Assembly: GCA_040389005.1 (NCBI GenBank)
Contig: JAZKAS010000028.1
Span: 1-25,359, forward strand
Direction of reading: 5' to 3'
DNA length: 25,359 bases
From: JAGOUN01 sp040389005
GTDB taxonomy: Bacteria > Pseudomonadota > Gammaproteobacteria > JAGOUN01
The notes beneath the pieces were generated by a model, which had not been told where the DNA came from, made no database searches, and saw only the letters and a list, made by a program, of their open reading frames with translations. The position numbers and the translations under genes were made by a program. Below are positions 1 through 8,694 of the stretch, one piece after another. Position 1 is the stretch's first letter; each line of letters starts with the position of its first letter.

Positions 1-1
1 C

Positions 2-1072
2 CTGAAAGCGATCAGATTTTTTTCAAGTTTTAGTGATATTGATTTTGAATATCTATCCGAAGAAAACGCGCTAGAAAGGTATTGTAAAGCAGTGCAAGAA
101 AATATTCTTCTTTGTTCTGAATCAATAATGCGGCCGTTTCATGCAATCCAGCTTTTAAACGATAGTATTAATCGGTTTTCGAAAGAGCTTCGTGGATTTA
201 CAGACAGCCAAGAAATAAATCAAATATTTTCTAGCAAAGAGTTTTATCGATTACTAAGTGAAGCGGTTATTCGAGAAGATGTAGTGGTTATGACTAGAAG
301 AGCAAAAAATAAATCATTAAACAAGTTGGTGGAAGTAATCATTAATCTTCAACTGTTTCATGTAAACCCTGATCTCGTGCTACAGGCTGAAAATAATAAT
401 TTTAAGAAGAGATTGATAGCTGACATTAAAAAAATTCCCAAATTTGGAGCAAAAAAAAGTTTTATTCTTTTGTTAGAGAGTGATTTTCCAACGCATTTTT
501 CGCTTCGCTTTATTGGTGCGATTGCAGAAGGTAAGTGTGGCCGCACAATATTTAGAGAAAAAACTAAAGGCAGGGATCTTTATCATAAATTTCAATGTTT
601 TTCTGGTATCAGGTCAGAGAGTAATGTTCAAGCAATTTTTGCAAAATATCGAAATAACACACAGGAAGCATTGGCTTATGAGAGCAGACAAGTTTTTTAT
701 TCAAGTGAGCCTTGTAATTTTCTATGCACAAAAGAGAAATTAAGCGAACTGGCAGAAAGTTTAGAAACGCTCCCTGACTGCAGATATTCTACTCAAGGCA
801 AGGATACTTTTTTCGGTACTTTTCTGCTTCCTAAAATAGTAAAAGATTGGGTGAGTGAAGTTAAAGCTTCTTCATCAGGGTATTCTTTGCGGCAACTTTC
901 GTTAAAAGCAGAAGAATTTTTGCAGTACTCTGAAAGCACAGATTATGATCGCGCGGTTCGAATGGCGGCACAAAGAATTCAAGCATTTATCGATGATCAT
1001 TTGCAGCTATCAGAGTTGGCGCGTGCAAAGCAAGTCAAAGCTCAGACTCTCGTGTTAAGTGGTTCAAAATGA
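2..1072 (+). CDS. Unknown helical protein, 5'-truncated by the window edge; related to the C-terminal half of the 1712-aa protein
   Basis: The frame is open from base 2, so the GTG at 92 is not a convincing start and the gene most likely begins outside the window. About 356 codons are visible. I recognise no named domain, signal peptide or membrane segment; the protein is charged and probably mostly helical. By eye it aligns with the C-terminal third of the 1712-aa protein encoded at 2214-7352. Both carry a GAI-x2-GK motif (IGAIAEGK here, VGAITQGK there), followed about 30 residues later by F-x-GI-x-S and then, further on, a CRY motif in a similar helical context. This suggests a divergent paralogue. 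The gene ends in TGA at 1070-1072 and overlaps the 3' end of the convergent gene by 9 bases, so no terminator fits between them. Function is unknown; an effector role is only a guess from context. Confidence 0.8.
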   Translation: MKAIRFFSSFSDIDFEYLSEENALERYCKAVQENILLCSESIMRPFHAIQLLNDSINRFSKELRGFTDSQEINQIFSSKEFYRLLSEAVIREDVVVMTRRAKNKSLNKLVEVIINLQLFHVNPDLVLQAENNNFKKRLIADIKKIPKFGAKKSFILLLESDFPTHFSLRFIGAIAEGKCGRTIFREKTKGRDLYHKFQCFSGIRSESNVQAIFAKYRNNTQEALAYESRQVFYSSEPCNFLCTKEKLSELAESLETLPDCRYSTQGKDTFFGTFLLPKIVKDWVSEVKASSSGYSLRQLSLKAEEFLQYSESTDYDRAVRMAAQRIQAFIDDHLQLSELARAKQVKAQTLVLSGSK

Positions 1073-1966
1073 ACACTTAGCTTTTTTCTCAAGAGGGTGT
1101 GGAGGTACGCAGTCTGTAAAAAAGTAAATATTCGCATTAGTGATAGTCTTTTCATATTCGTCTTTCACTTCATCAGAAGCTGCAGGAGTTTTTATCCAAG
1201 GAGCGCAATTTTTTTTAATAAAGTTTAATCGGTTTATACCCTCTGCTAGTCTTTTATAATATTTTTCTATGTCATTATCTGTATTGTCTTTGCTATTGTA
1301 GTGTTGCCAGCATAAGAAATAGCATCCAAACAATTGACTTAACAGATAGTTAACGATTTCTTCTTTTGATTTATCGGTGGTGAATCGCATAATTATTTTT
1401 AATGAAGCTTCGTGTTCATCACTTATTTCTTCTGCAGTCTTGTGGATGCTATGAGCAAGATGTTTTGTAACTTCTTCCATGGTTGAAAATAATTTTTCTT
1501 TTTCCTGTTTTTCAAGTTGAGTAGGGGCTGCAATAGTAAGATCAACAATGGTTTTTGATCTTGTCAGCTTCCATTGTTTAATTGTTTGTAATCGCAAGGC
1601 TTCGGGCTGTTGTAGCCTGTCTTCTGGACTTGCTATTTTATAGTTTTTAAATATAGCTTCAAGGATTAAGCATTCGCAAAGCGGGAGATTTTTTGTATTA
1701 AGAAAGCTCCATATTATTCGCAGAGGGTCCAGGGGTAGCTCTAGTAAAGCGGGGTGCAATCCACTTCGGCCAAGTAAGCTTGCATGTGAGGTGCTGGCAG
1801 TGGAGTCTAATTTTTTGGACCAACCCAAGAATGCGCGTTCTCTAGTGTAAGGAGTATTGTTTTCATTTGGAGCAAGGTCGGTTTTGTTTAGATTGACAAG
1901 CTCGATGCCGTCAACAGGACTCAAGTCCTCATTTGGGGGATTCTGGACGAGGAGTGATGGATGCAC
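1064..1966 (-). CDS. Unknown 300-aa protein with an F-box-like segment
   Basis: The chosen start is GTG at 1966, preceded by an AAGAGA purine stretch; no better ATG exists nearby. The N-terminal 70 residues are polar and probably disordered. Residues about 75-106 read LPLDPLRIIWSFL, then NTKNLPLC, then a hydrophobic helix ending in F. This matches the spacing of the F-box consensus (LP-x2-[IL]-x2-I-x2-[YF]-L-x4-L-x2-C), although the usual Glu after LP is Asp. The rest is a helical region with Cys/Trp/Tyr-rich patches around residue 220 and no family I can name. There is no signal peptide or membrane helix. A TATACT -10-like element lies at 2011-2006 on the minus strand, 39 bases upstream. The 3' end overlaps the convergent left-edge gene by 9 bases. 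If the F-box reading is right, a secreted ubiquitin-ligase adaptor is conceivable, as for F-box effectors of Legionella. That is inference from a short motif. Confidence 0.72.
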   Translation of the reverse strand: MHPSLLVQNPPNEDLSPVDGIELVNLNKTDLAPNENNTPYTRERAFLGWSKKLDSTASTSHASLLGRSGLHPALLELPLDPLRIIWSFLNTKNLPLCECLILEAIFKNYKIASPEDRLQQPEALRLQTIKQWKLTRSKTIVDLTIAAPTQLEKQEKEKLFSTMEEVTKHLAHSIHKTAEEISDEHEASLKIIMRFTTDKSKEEIVNYLLSQLFGCYFLCWQHYNSKDNTDNDIEKYYKRLAEGINRLNFIKKNCAPWIKTPAASDEVKDEYEKTITNANIYFFTDCVPPHPLEKKAKCSF

Positions 1967-2119
1967 GGTATTCTCTTAATTTTTATTGTGTAAAAATTTT
2001 GCACTAGTATACTCCAAGGGGAGAAAATTGAAAGAGGTGTGGCGTAATATTGTATCTATTTTATTAAAAAAACAGTAAATTAGAGCAATTTATGGCCAAT
2101 CTAGTTGGTGTGGCGGGCG

Positions 2120-2148
2120 CTGACATCACGCTTGCTGCTTTATATACT
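2120..2148 (+). promoter_or_regulatory. Probable sigma70 promoter of the 1712-aa gene
   Basis: A CTGACA -35 (2120-2125) is separated by 17 bases from a TATACT -10 (2143-2148); each matches five of six consensus bases. A second overlapping TATACT lies at 2148-2153. Transcription would begin near 2155, leaving about 59 bases of leader before the ATG at 2214. Confidence 0.5.
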
Positions 2149-2213
2149 ATACTGGATTAGTGTGATACATATGCCTTTGATTTGAAGTGCATTATAAGAT
2201 AGAGATATAGGCC

Positions 2214-5200
2214 ATGACATTTGATTTAAGCAAAGAAACAATAAAAAACAAACTTGAAGAAGTGCATCAGAAGGCTAAAGCTAACCAAGCTGATATAGCT
2301 TTTATTGATAATTTTTATAGTATCTGCCGTACAAAAAACATAACCGCCGCTGCTGATATTAAAGCTGAGTGGATTGAAGTAGTTGGTGGCCTGACTTCCA
2401 GCATAAGAAGAGGTCGATTGGGAATGTTAGTTGATGAGGTTGTTTGGGATATAACTCATCCGCATCGTCAAAATTATGTGTATTCAATTGAAAATATTAA
2501 AGCAGCTTTTCTTGAGGTGGCCAAGCAGAGTGAAGTTAAAAGCGATGAAGAAATAGACGCATTGCTGGAAAAATACATGCTACTGCTTCCTGAAGAATCA
2601 CAAAAAAAAATAGAAGCACTTAAAGTAGACTGGAATGCGACTAAAACTAAAATTAAATATGACGCTTCACCCATTGTAGATGCAGTTGCATCTGATAAAT
2701 ATGGAAGAGTAGCAGAGATTCTTACAAGATTTTATAAAGAAAATGTTGACGCGATACGCCAGCTTGTTGAAACACTTGCACTCAATCCGCAAGAATATCG
2801 TGAGGGATTGCGCAATCTATTTAATGTTTTTATAAGTGCTCATCAAGATATGCATCAAGTATATTCTTCTGAGCTTAAAGTGTTTTTTGATCGTTGCCTT
2901 GATACTCCGCCTGTAAGGCTTCCTTTAGATTCTGGGCAAATTGAATTTATTTCTGCTGTAATTGATGTGAAAAAACCGTTATATGGCATAGATATAAAGC
3001 ATAATAACAATCGAATTTTTGAGTCTGCAGGTGTTATCGACTTGGGCGATAACAATTGCCTTGTTTATTCTTGTGAAAATAACGATGCACATAGAGTTGC
3101 CTTTGATAGTTTATTGAGTAAAGCAAAACCAGCGGAGGATTGGAATGCTCTTTGCCAAGAAATGACAGCGGCTTGTAATACGTCAGTAACAACATTTAAT
3201 GCAAGCCAGCTAGTTGCTTTATACCTAAAAATCATCGATCAACTTAAAAATGATCTCAGTGCAATCAAGCTTGCTGATATGACGTCGCAACAAATTTCGG
3301 ATGTAGTATCAGTATTATTTTTTCGATATTTTGAAAGTCTTCAAGTTGAGCTTCGTATCGAGCAAGAGGTAGCGCTTAAACTTGAAGAACCTGATCGGAC
3401 AATAGCATTAAAGCGTTTTAATGATCAGCAAACATTATTTGGTTTTATACGATCGCCATTGACGCGGCTGGCAGAAAATATTAAGGCAATGCCTCAAGAG
3501 AGCGTTCAATCTCCTGCTTTGCTTTGCGAATTACTCTGTAAGCAAGCTACGTTAGTAGTCAGGCAACCGCTTGAGGGTGAGCAGGCGTTTGGTAATTTAT
3601 TTTTGGTGGCGCCTAATGAAGCGTATAGAAATCTTTTTGACATTGGTGCCACATTCACAACGGAAGAAATAAAAAGTAGTGGCATTTCCGATGAGCAATT
3701 TAGTGTTTCGCGAGAACAATATATTTTTCCTGATGATAGCTTTGAGGTTTCATCTGCACCAGATAGTCAATCAATATTAAAGAATTTTTTTGCAAAAAAT
3801 TTATTTTATTTCAGTCAAATTCGAAAAGAATATGCTCTTAAAGCGGATGTTAAAACTTGCGGAGTTTGTGCACAAGCTTTGTGGGATGCATATGTAATCG
3901 ACTCTCGATGTCCAAAATTGATAGCGGATAATCGTGATGCATTAAGAAGTATGCTGAAAGATGAGAACATTCAATTATTGTTGACAGATGTGCTATCAGA
4001 TGAGAAAAAAGAAAATGCTGATTTTGTAGAAAAAGTAAAGAATGCGAATGAACAAAAAAGCGTAGATTCTGAGAGCAAGGTATATGTTGAAGCATTAAAC
4101 GCGGTTGCTATTTTGTGGTTGCATCCAAAATTTTTAACTGAAAAATTTGGCGAAGCAAAAGCAGCTGAATTTAAAAATTGTTACAGAGTCAGTAATTCTG
4201 TAGCTGAAAATACGACATCTCTTAGGCGCTCATTGGCATGGGTGCTCAATAACCCAGAAGTTTTAGCGAGCGCTATTGCTTATTATAATGTAAATACAAA
4301 TAAAACAGATAAAACAGATAAAACAGCTGTTGCCTCAAATACAATATCAAAAACGCCAACAGAGAAAGCCGGTGATTATATAGTATCAATTGAGCCTAGC
4401 ACGCGCGCGGAGATAATGCCTGATTCTAACGATCGAGCAACGCTAAACCAAATGTTGTCTGGTTTCAAGACTGAGATCGAGAGAAAAGAAGTAACCGCTT
4501 GGTTGAGCGAGAAAAAGGACGCAGCATGGATTGAAAGAGTGAATCAGCATCGGTTGCTAGTCGAAGCAAAAAAAATGGTCGCAGCTTTAGCGCTTTATCC
4601 TTCGCTGTGGAAATCTATGCCTTCTTATGAAGCATTTCAAGATGAATATAGGTCGTTAAAGAATGATCAAGAAAGAGCAGAGTTTTTAATTTCAAAGAAT
4701 ATCTCTGAAGAGCTTATCGAGAGCCTTAATAATGCAGCAATGGAAAAAAACAAACAAAACGAAAATAGTATTACCTTAGAGAAAAATATTGATGCGCAAG
4801 GTGAGCTATTAACAACGAGAGCTTTTACGCCTCTTTGTATAAATTTAGTGGGCGTAGATCATTATCACCATTTGTCTAGAATGTTTAACAATGGGGGCAT
4901 CGATTTAGATATTCTTGTGGCGCCGGATGGTTTGAAAAAAATTCTTAGTGGTATTAAAAAAGAAATAGAATCGAGTGACGATCTTGAAAGTTCACTTTTT
5001 TCCATAACTCAAAAAATACTGCTTTTTCTGGTGAATGATATTAGAAGATTGCATTCTAACCCTGCAGTGTTTGATTCGCTTACAGATCAATTCATAACGG
5101 ATGCAGAAGGTTTGCCCAAAAACGACCCTAATCCTGTTGTTCGAAGAAATGCATTGTTGGCGCAGATAATTTCAGCTTCATTGGGTGCGTTTGTAGTTGA

Positions 5201-7352
5201 ATATGGAAAAGACCTCACAGTTAATGGCGTGCTAATATCAAAAATTTTGCCGTGCATAGGTAATTTTTTTGGTTCATTGTCGCACGATACGTTATCTCAA
5301 AATGATTTTTACACAGCGCTTGAAAATGATGTTAAGCAATTTCTTGATCCTTATGTCGCTTTTGCTGAAAATAAAAAAGAAAATCCTGATTTATTATTTC
5401 CTGAAGTTCATCCAGCTATTGTTAGTAGATTGCTACTGCAAGAAAATACGACTTTTTCAGGATTCGTTTTTAAAGCGATTTCGGATTATCAAACAGTGGT
5501 GGAAGCTCCAGAAACATTTGGTGATTTATTGGCTTTTGATGAAAAAGTGCCAAAAATAGAGCTGGCGACAATCATAAGAAATATATGGATTAAGTTTGGA
5601 GTTAGCGAGCCTCAGTTAATTGAAGTTTTTCAGTGTAATGAAGAATTATTTAAAACGGTGCTTACAAGCGGTCAAAATCATATGGGAGTTTTTAGCGCTG
5701 AGGGTCTGCAGGGTTTGCAAGAGACGCTATCTGCCATCTTACCTTTTTCCGAAAATATTAGAAAAAATAATACGTTAATGAAGACAATGCTGCCATTTAT
5801 TGGTAGTGGCTTGGCCAATCTGTCTGTGAAAGAAAGTGACTCTTTTTCTTTGGATTTTCTAAAGGGCTTGAGGGAAAAGCGTCAGTTCCTGATCTCTCAA
5901 TTCGCCGATGAATTGGATCATGCGTCATTTGCAGACAATGTTTCTTTGCTTGAGGCGTGCGTAGAAGCACTTCCTAAAAAAGAATTAGCTGTTTCAAATA
6001 GTAATATGGAAGAACAGGTTAAAAATGATATTCTAAACATAAGCATTTCCCCAGTTTTCAAAAAAATTATAACGTCAATTTTCGATACCACCTTAGAGTT
6101 TCATGAAAAGCTGATTCTTGTTGGCGCGATTACTCAAGGAAAATATAATAAAATTGTGAGTAGCCCATTGACTAGCGTTGCAAGTAGCGCTTTTGGTCAT
6201 CGCGCATCTTATGAGATTCTAAAAAACTTTAGAGGTATAGCGAGTAATGACGACGTCAATGGCGTTGTAGAAAAGTTTCGTGCATCACTCAAAAATTCTA
6301 TTGCTCGAAGAAGGACGCCGATTATATCATCCATACTTCCTTGGCCAGTGATGCGACCTAATGTAAGCAAGTCTTTGGTTACAGATCAGTTTATTTCATG
6401 GATCGATAAATGCATTAAAGAAAAAGTCTTAACTTCATGCAATCTCACTTTTTCTAATCCAGAAGAAGTTCGAACTTGTTATGTTGCTATTCAAGAAAAA
6501 TGTAAGAGGAATCGTTTTGGAGAAGATTTGCTTCAAAAAGGTTTTATTGAAGTCTTGAAAAAATCTTGTGAATCGAGCGGTATTGAATGGAAAGATATCG
6601 TTGCGCCGATAAAAGGCGCTTCGTTTTCTGCGCACTCATCAGAAGCATTGTTGGATGTCGTGCAGCGATCTAAATCATTTTCTGCGTCTGTGCATAATCC
6701 GTTAAATCAATCCGTTGTGTCACATTCAGCGTCTGTAAGCGGTCAATTGACTGCGAGGGATGCGATGATATCTGAGTATAACGTTTCTCAAGAAAAAAAT
6801 ACTAGTTTATCCGCTTTATTAGAAAACTATAAGACGTCACAAAATAAAGATGGCAAAAATGCACTTGCCTCTCAAATAGAGGTGTTAATGGGCTCAGAAT
6901 GTCGGTACAAAAAAAATGGAGAAAATTATCGTACTACTGCCGCTGATTATTTGAAAATAACTTTGGAGCAATTTAGTGTTAATATGACGTCACGTTTTTT
7001 TTCATCCTCTTCCATCCCTAGAGGCATGTTAAAAATTGTCAAAATGATTGACGCCAATGAAAACATGGCGGATATTTTATTGAGCCTGAAAGAAATTGCC
7101 GCACAAAAAGTAGCGGAGTGCAATACTTTCTCAGCACGAGTAACGCGACAAGATGAAACTCTTGCGGCTTATACCGCAATTAATGATTTTTTCTTAAATC
7201 CACCCGCCCAAAAAAGTGGAGTCCTCATGGAGGGGTTATGTAAAGCAATACTTACTGCTCGGGAAGAGGTGTTGCAAAAGCGGCACGCCAATTTTACTGA
7301 CGGTCAAGCTAAGGCTGATGCAATTGCTGAAAATATGTCATATAAATTTTAG
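2214..7352 (+). CDS. Very large (1712-aa) unknown helical protein, effector-like
   Basis: One uninterrupted reading frame starts at ATG 2214, with an AGAGATATAGG purine stretch just upstream. I find no signal peptide, convincing membrane segment, catalytic motif or named domain. The composition (Lys, Glu, Asn, Leu, Ala) suggests a long alpha-helical protein. Several stretches match the tandem paralogues at 14544-18154: an N-terminal region ending in IENIKAAFLEVA (PELLKAIFLLA there); residues about 519-567 with FF-x2-N and WDAYVIDSRCPKLI (WWQFFINNRRCPKEI in the 396-aa protein); and residues about 1584-1630 with LEQFSV-x5-FF, MI and DILLSLK. Residues about 1260-1500 match the left-edge protein. 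Two segments near residues 623 and 780 (VEALNAVAILWLHP, VEAKKMVAALALYP) look like an internal repeat. A small KTDKTDKT low-complexity run is coded at about 4302-4328. The promoter appears to be its own. Function is unknown; a host-directed effector is a guess from size and context. Confidence 0.85.
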   Translation: MTFDLSKETIKNKLEEVHQKAKANQADIAFIDNFYSICRTKNITAAADIKAEWIEVVGGLTSSIRRGRLGMLVDEVVWDITHPHRQNYVYSIENIKAAFLEVAKQSEVKSDEEIDALLEKYMLLLPEESQKKIEALKVDWNATKTKIKYDASPIVDAVASDKYGRVAEILTRFYKENVDAIRQLVETLALNPQEYREGLRNLFNVFISAHQDMHQVYSSELKVFFDRCLDTPPVRLPLDSGQIEFISAVIDVKKPLYGIDIKHNNNRIFESAGVIDLGDNNCLVYSCENNDAHRVAFDSLLSKAKPAEDWNALCQEMTAACNTSVTTFNASQLVALYLKIIDQLKNDLSAIKLADMTSQQISDVVSVLFFRYFESLQVELRIEQEVALKLEEPDRTIALKRFNDQQTLFGFIRSPLTRLAENIKAMPQESVQSPALLCELLCKQATLVVRQPLEGEQAFGNLFLVAPNEAYRNLFDIGATFTTEEIKSSGISDEQFSVSREQYIFPDDSFEVSSAPDSQSILKNFFAKNLFYFSQIRKEYALKADVKTCGVCAQALWDAYVIDSRCPKLIADNRDALRSMLKDENIQLLLTDVLSDEKKENADFVEKVKNANEQKSVDSESKVYVEALNAVAILWLHPKFLTEKFGEAKAAEFKNCYRVSNSVAENTTSLRRSLAWVLNNPEVLASAIAYYNVNTNKTDKTDKTAVASNTISKTPTEKAGDYIVSIEPSTRAEIMPDSNDRATLNQMLSGFKTEIERKEVTAWLSEKKDAAWIERVNQHRLLVEAKKMVAALALYPSLWKSMPSYEAFQDEYRSLKNDQERAEFLISKNISEELIESLNNAAMEKNKQNENSITLEKNIDAQGELLTTRAFTPLCINLVGVDHYHHLSRMFNNGGIDLDILVAPDGLKKILSGIKKEIESSDDLESSLFSITQKILLFLVNDIRRLHSNPAVFDSLTDQFITDAEGLPKNDPNPVVRRNALLAQIISASLGAFVVEYGKDLTVNGVLISKILPCIGNFFGSLSHDTLSQNDFYTALENDVKQFLDPYVAFAENKKENPDLLFPEVHPAIVSRLLLQENTTFSGFVFKAISDYQTVVEAPETFGDLLAFDEKVPKIELATIIRNIWIKFGVSEPQLIEVFQCNEELFKTVLTSGQNHMGVFSAEGLQGLQETLSAILPFSENIRKNNTLMKTMLPFIGSGLANLSVKESDSFSLDFLKGLREKRQFLISQFADELDHASFADNVSLLEACVEALPKKELAVSNSNMEEQVKNDILNISISPVFKKIITSIFDTTLEFHEKLILVGAITQGKYNKIVSSPLTSVASSAFGHRASYEILKNFRGIASNDDVNGVVEKFRASLKNSIARRRTPIISSILPWPVMRPNVSKSLVTDQFISWIDKCIKEKVLTSCNLTFSNPEEVRTCYVAIQEKCKRNRFGEDLLQKGFIEVLKKSCESSGIEWKDIVAPIKGASFSAHSSEALLDVVQRSKSFSASVHNPLNQSVVSHSASVSGQLTARDAMISEYNVSQEKNTSLSALLENYKTSQNKDGKNALASQIEVLMGSECRYKKNGENYRTTAADYLKITLEQFSVNMTSRFFSSSSIPRGMLKIVKMIDANENMADILLSLKEIAAQKVAECNTFSARVTRQDETLAAYTAINDFFLNPPAQKSGVLMEGLCKAILTAREEVLQKRHANFTDGQAKADAIAENMSYKF

Positions 7353-7426
7353 CGGTTATTGAGTTGGGGTAATTAAATCTGTGTGATACGTTACTCCAAA
7401 TCAAAAAATCTTTTAATCCCCTCTTG

Positions 7427-7590
7427 TCAAGGATAAATCATGATGTTATCTAGTTTTCGAAGGCGTGGATCATTCGAAAAACACACCGCTTCACAATGAT
7501 CGAGTTCTTTTGAAAAATTGCGCAGATTAGCTAAATCGAGTTCTTTTACTTGTGTGCTACTTTTTCCAACTCTAATAAGCGTTTTTTCAT
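7427..7590 (-). pseudogene. Frameshifted relic of a 54-codon small gene
   Basis: On the minus strand a strong GAGGAGA ribosome-binding site stands a few bases before ATG at 7590. The frame MKKRLLELEK then stops after 14 codons. Adding one A to the run of five in GGAAAAAGTAG restores a continuous frame of 54 codons (continuing SSTQVKELDLANLRNFSKEL and ending RKLDNIMIYP) that stops at 7427. The 164-base length is exactly one short of 55 codons. This could be a decayed gene, a sequencing error in a homopolymer, or a slippage site. I cannot assign a family. The good ribosome-binding site argues that it was once, or still is, translated. Confidence 0.4.
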
Positions 7591-7598
7591 GCCGTCTC

Positions 7599-7647
7599 CT
7601 CGGATAAAACTCCGAATTTACGCCGTAAATCCGGAATCAACTCCGAG
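7599..7647. repeat. Nested palindrome (REP- or hairpin-type element)
   Basis: Outer arms CTCGGA (7599-7604) and TCCGAG (7642-7647) enclose an inner palindrome with 11-base arms, CCGAATTTACG (7612-7622) and CGTAAATCCGG (7624-7634). The inner arms have one mismatch and a one-base centre. No T-run follows on either strand, so it is not a standard terminator. It lies directly upstream of the ribosome-binding site of the frameshifted relic and could be an operator, a REP-like repeat or the end of a small mobile element. Confidence 0.6.
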
Positions 7648-7702
7648 CTAGCATAAGCCAGCCTATCCGCTTTTACAAGGGTCTAACAATAAAACTCTAG
7701 TA

Positions 7703-8674
7703 TCAATTTTCGCGATAAACATACGCTTGATCTTCTAAGCTTCTAATCCACACAGGATATGCTTCATCGAGTTTACGCTTGAATAAGGCTTCGCGAATTT
7801 GGTCGTCGGTTAATGCTTGTTGATCGCCTTTGATGGCGACTAACTTAATCAACTGAATGCCATTACCGGCGCGAATGGGGCCAGCGACATCACCGGGTTG
7901 CATGGTGACAATGGCTTTTGCAAAAATTTCAGGGAGCTCTGCAATGGGGCGAAAGCCTAAATCGCCGCCTTTAAGATTCGATTGTCCAGAAGAATTTCGT
8001 ACAGCGGCTTGATCAAAGGCGACTTTACCACTTTTGATTTCACTTAAAAGTGCTGCGGCTTTAGCGTTAGCGTCGCTGACTTGTTGTACGGTCGGTGACG
8101 CATTTAGTGGAATTAAAATATTTTCAACTTGATATTCTTTTCCGGCGGTATCATGCGCGAGTTGCGAATTTCGATAGAGCTCAACATCTTTAGGTGTGAT
8201 ATTAATTTTCGCTGCAATTGTGGTTTGAATGAGTTCATGAATGCGCATTTGATCTTGCAATTGTTCGCGATAACTATCGCGCGTGAAACCGTCTGCTGCT
8301 GCTTGTTGATAGAGTTCTGCAATCGTTATTTTTTGTTGATCGGCAATCTGTTGTAATTGAGCATTAACGCGCGCTTGCGGGATTTGAATGTGACGGCTAT
8401 CGGCTAATTGCAATTGTAATTGTTCTTGAATGATTTGATTCAGTACTTGCGCTTTTAAAATATCTAAAGGCGGGGCAGGAATTTTTCGCATTTCAAGTTG
8501 TCGTTGCACCATGTTAACGCGTTGATCCAAGGTATCTTGCAAGATTGGTTCTTCATTGACAACGGCGACAATGGTATTCAGCTCGACGATATGTCCAGGC
8601 GCAACCTCATCCCCCACTGCATTAGCGGCGCTAAGCGTGAACGTTAATAACAGGCTCAATAAAATTTTTTTCAT
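7703..8674 (-). CDS. surA: SurA periplasmic chaperone/peptidyl-prolyl isomerase, short single-parvulin form
   Basis: SurA escorts unfolded outer-membrane proteins, notably LptD, through the periplasm. The start is ATG at 8674, with GAGG seven bases upstream; an in-frame GTG one codon earlier is too close to that site. Residues 1 to about 20 form a Sec signal peptide with a likely cut after ANA. A SurA N-terminal helical domain follows (VVNEEPIL, then ILKAQVLNQIIQEQLQLQ). One parvulin domain spans about residues 180-285 (YQVENILIPL, GGDLGFRPIAELPEIF, GIQLIKL), and a C-terminal helix completes the chaperone core. At 323 residues it is about 100 shorter than E. coli SurA (428), which has two parvulin domains. 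The missing part corresponds to one of them, and the junction shows no frameshift. It lies 20 bases downstream of lptD on the same strand, so the two are surely co-transcribed. Confidence 0.93.
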   Translation of the reverse strand: MKKILLSLLLTFTLSAANAVGDEVAPGHIVELNTIVAVVNEEPILQDTLDQRVNMVQRQLEMRKIPAPPLDILKAQVLNQIIQEQLQLQLADSRHIQIPQARVNAQLQQIADQQKITIAELYQQAAADGFTRDSYREQLQDQMRIHELIQTTIAAKINITPKDVELYRNSQLAHDTAGKEYQVENILIPLNASPTVQQVSDANAKAAALLSEIKSGKVAFDQAAVRNSSGQSNLKGGDLGFRPIAELPEIFAKAIVTMQPGDVAGPIRAGNGIQLIKLVAIKGDQQALTDDQIREALFKRKLDEAYPVWIRSLEDQAYVYREN

Positions 8675-8694
8675 CACACTACCTCTAGTCTTTT

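Larger units (their letters stand above)
7353..7702. other. Gene-poor spacer between the 1712-aa gene and surA
   Basis: These 350 bases hold no intact gene. They contain a frameshifted minus-strand relic (7427-7590) and a nested palindrome (7599-7647), both listed separately. No convincing hairpin-plus-T-run terminator follows either flanking gene. I see nothing else in the remainder. Confidence 0.6.

Noticed and set aside
92..94. GTG as the start of the left-edge gene
   Set aside because: The frame is open to base 2 with protein-like codons and no ribosome-binding site precedes the GTG, so truncation by the window edge is more likely.
2092..2160. 22-codon open frame (MANLVGVAGADITLAALYTI...) upstream of the 1712-aa gene
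   Set aside because: No clear ribosome-binding site, very short, and it overlaps the best promoter for the downstream gene.
4302..4328. Short tandem repeat coding KTDKTDKT as a possible CRISPR or regulatory repeat
   Set aside because: Only about three 9-base units inside a coding frame; ordinary low-complexity sequence.
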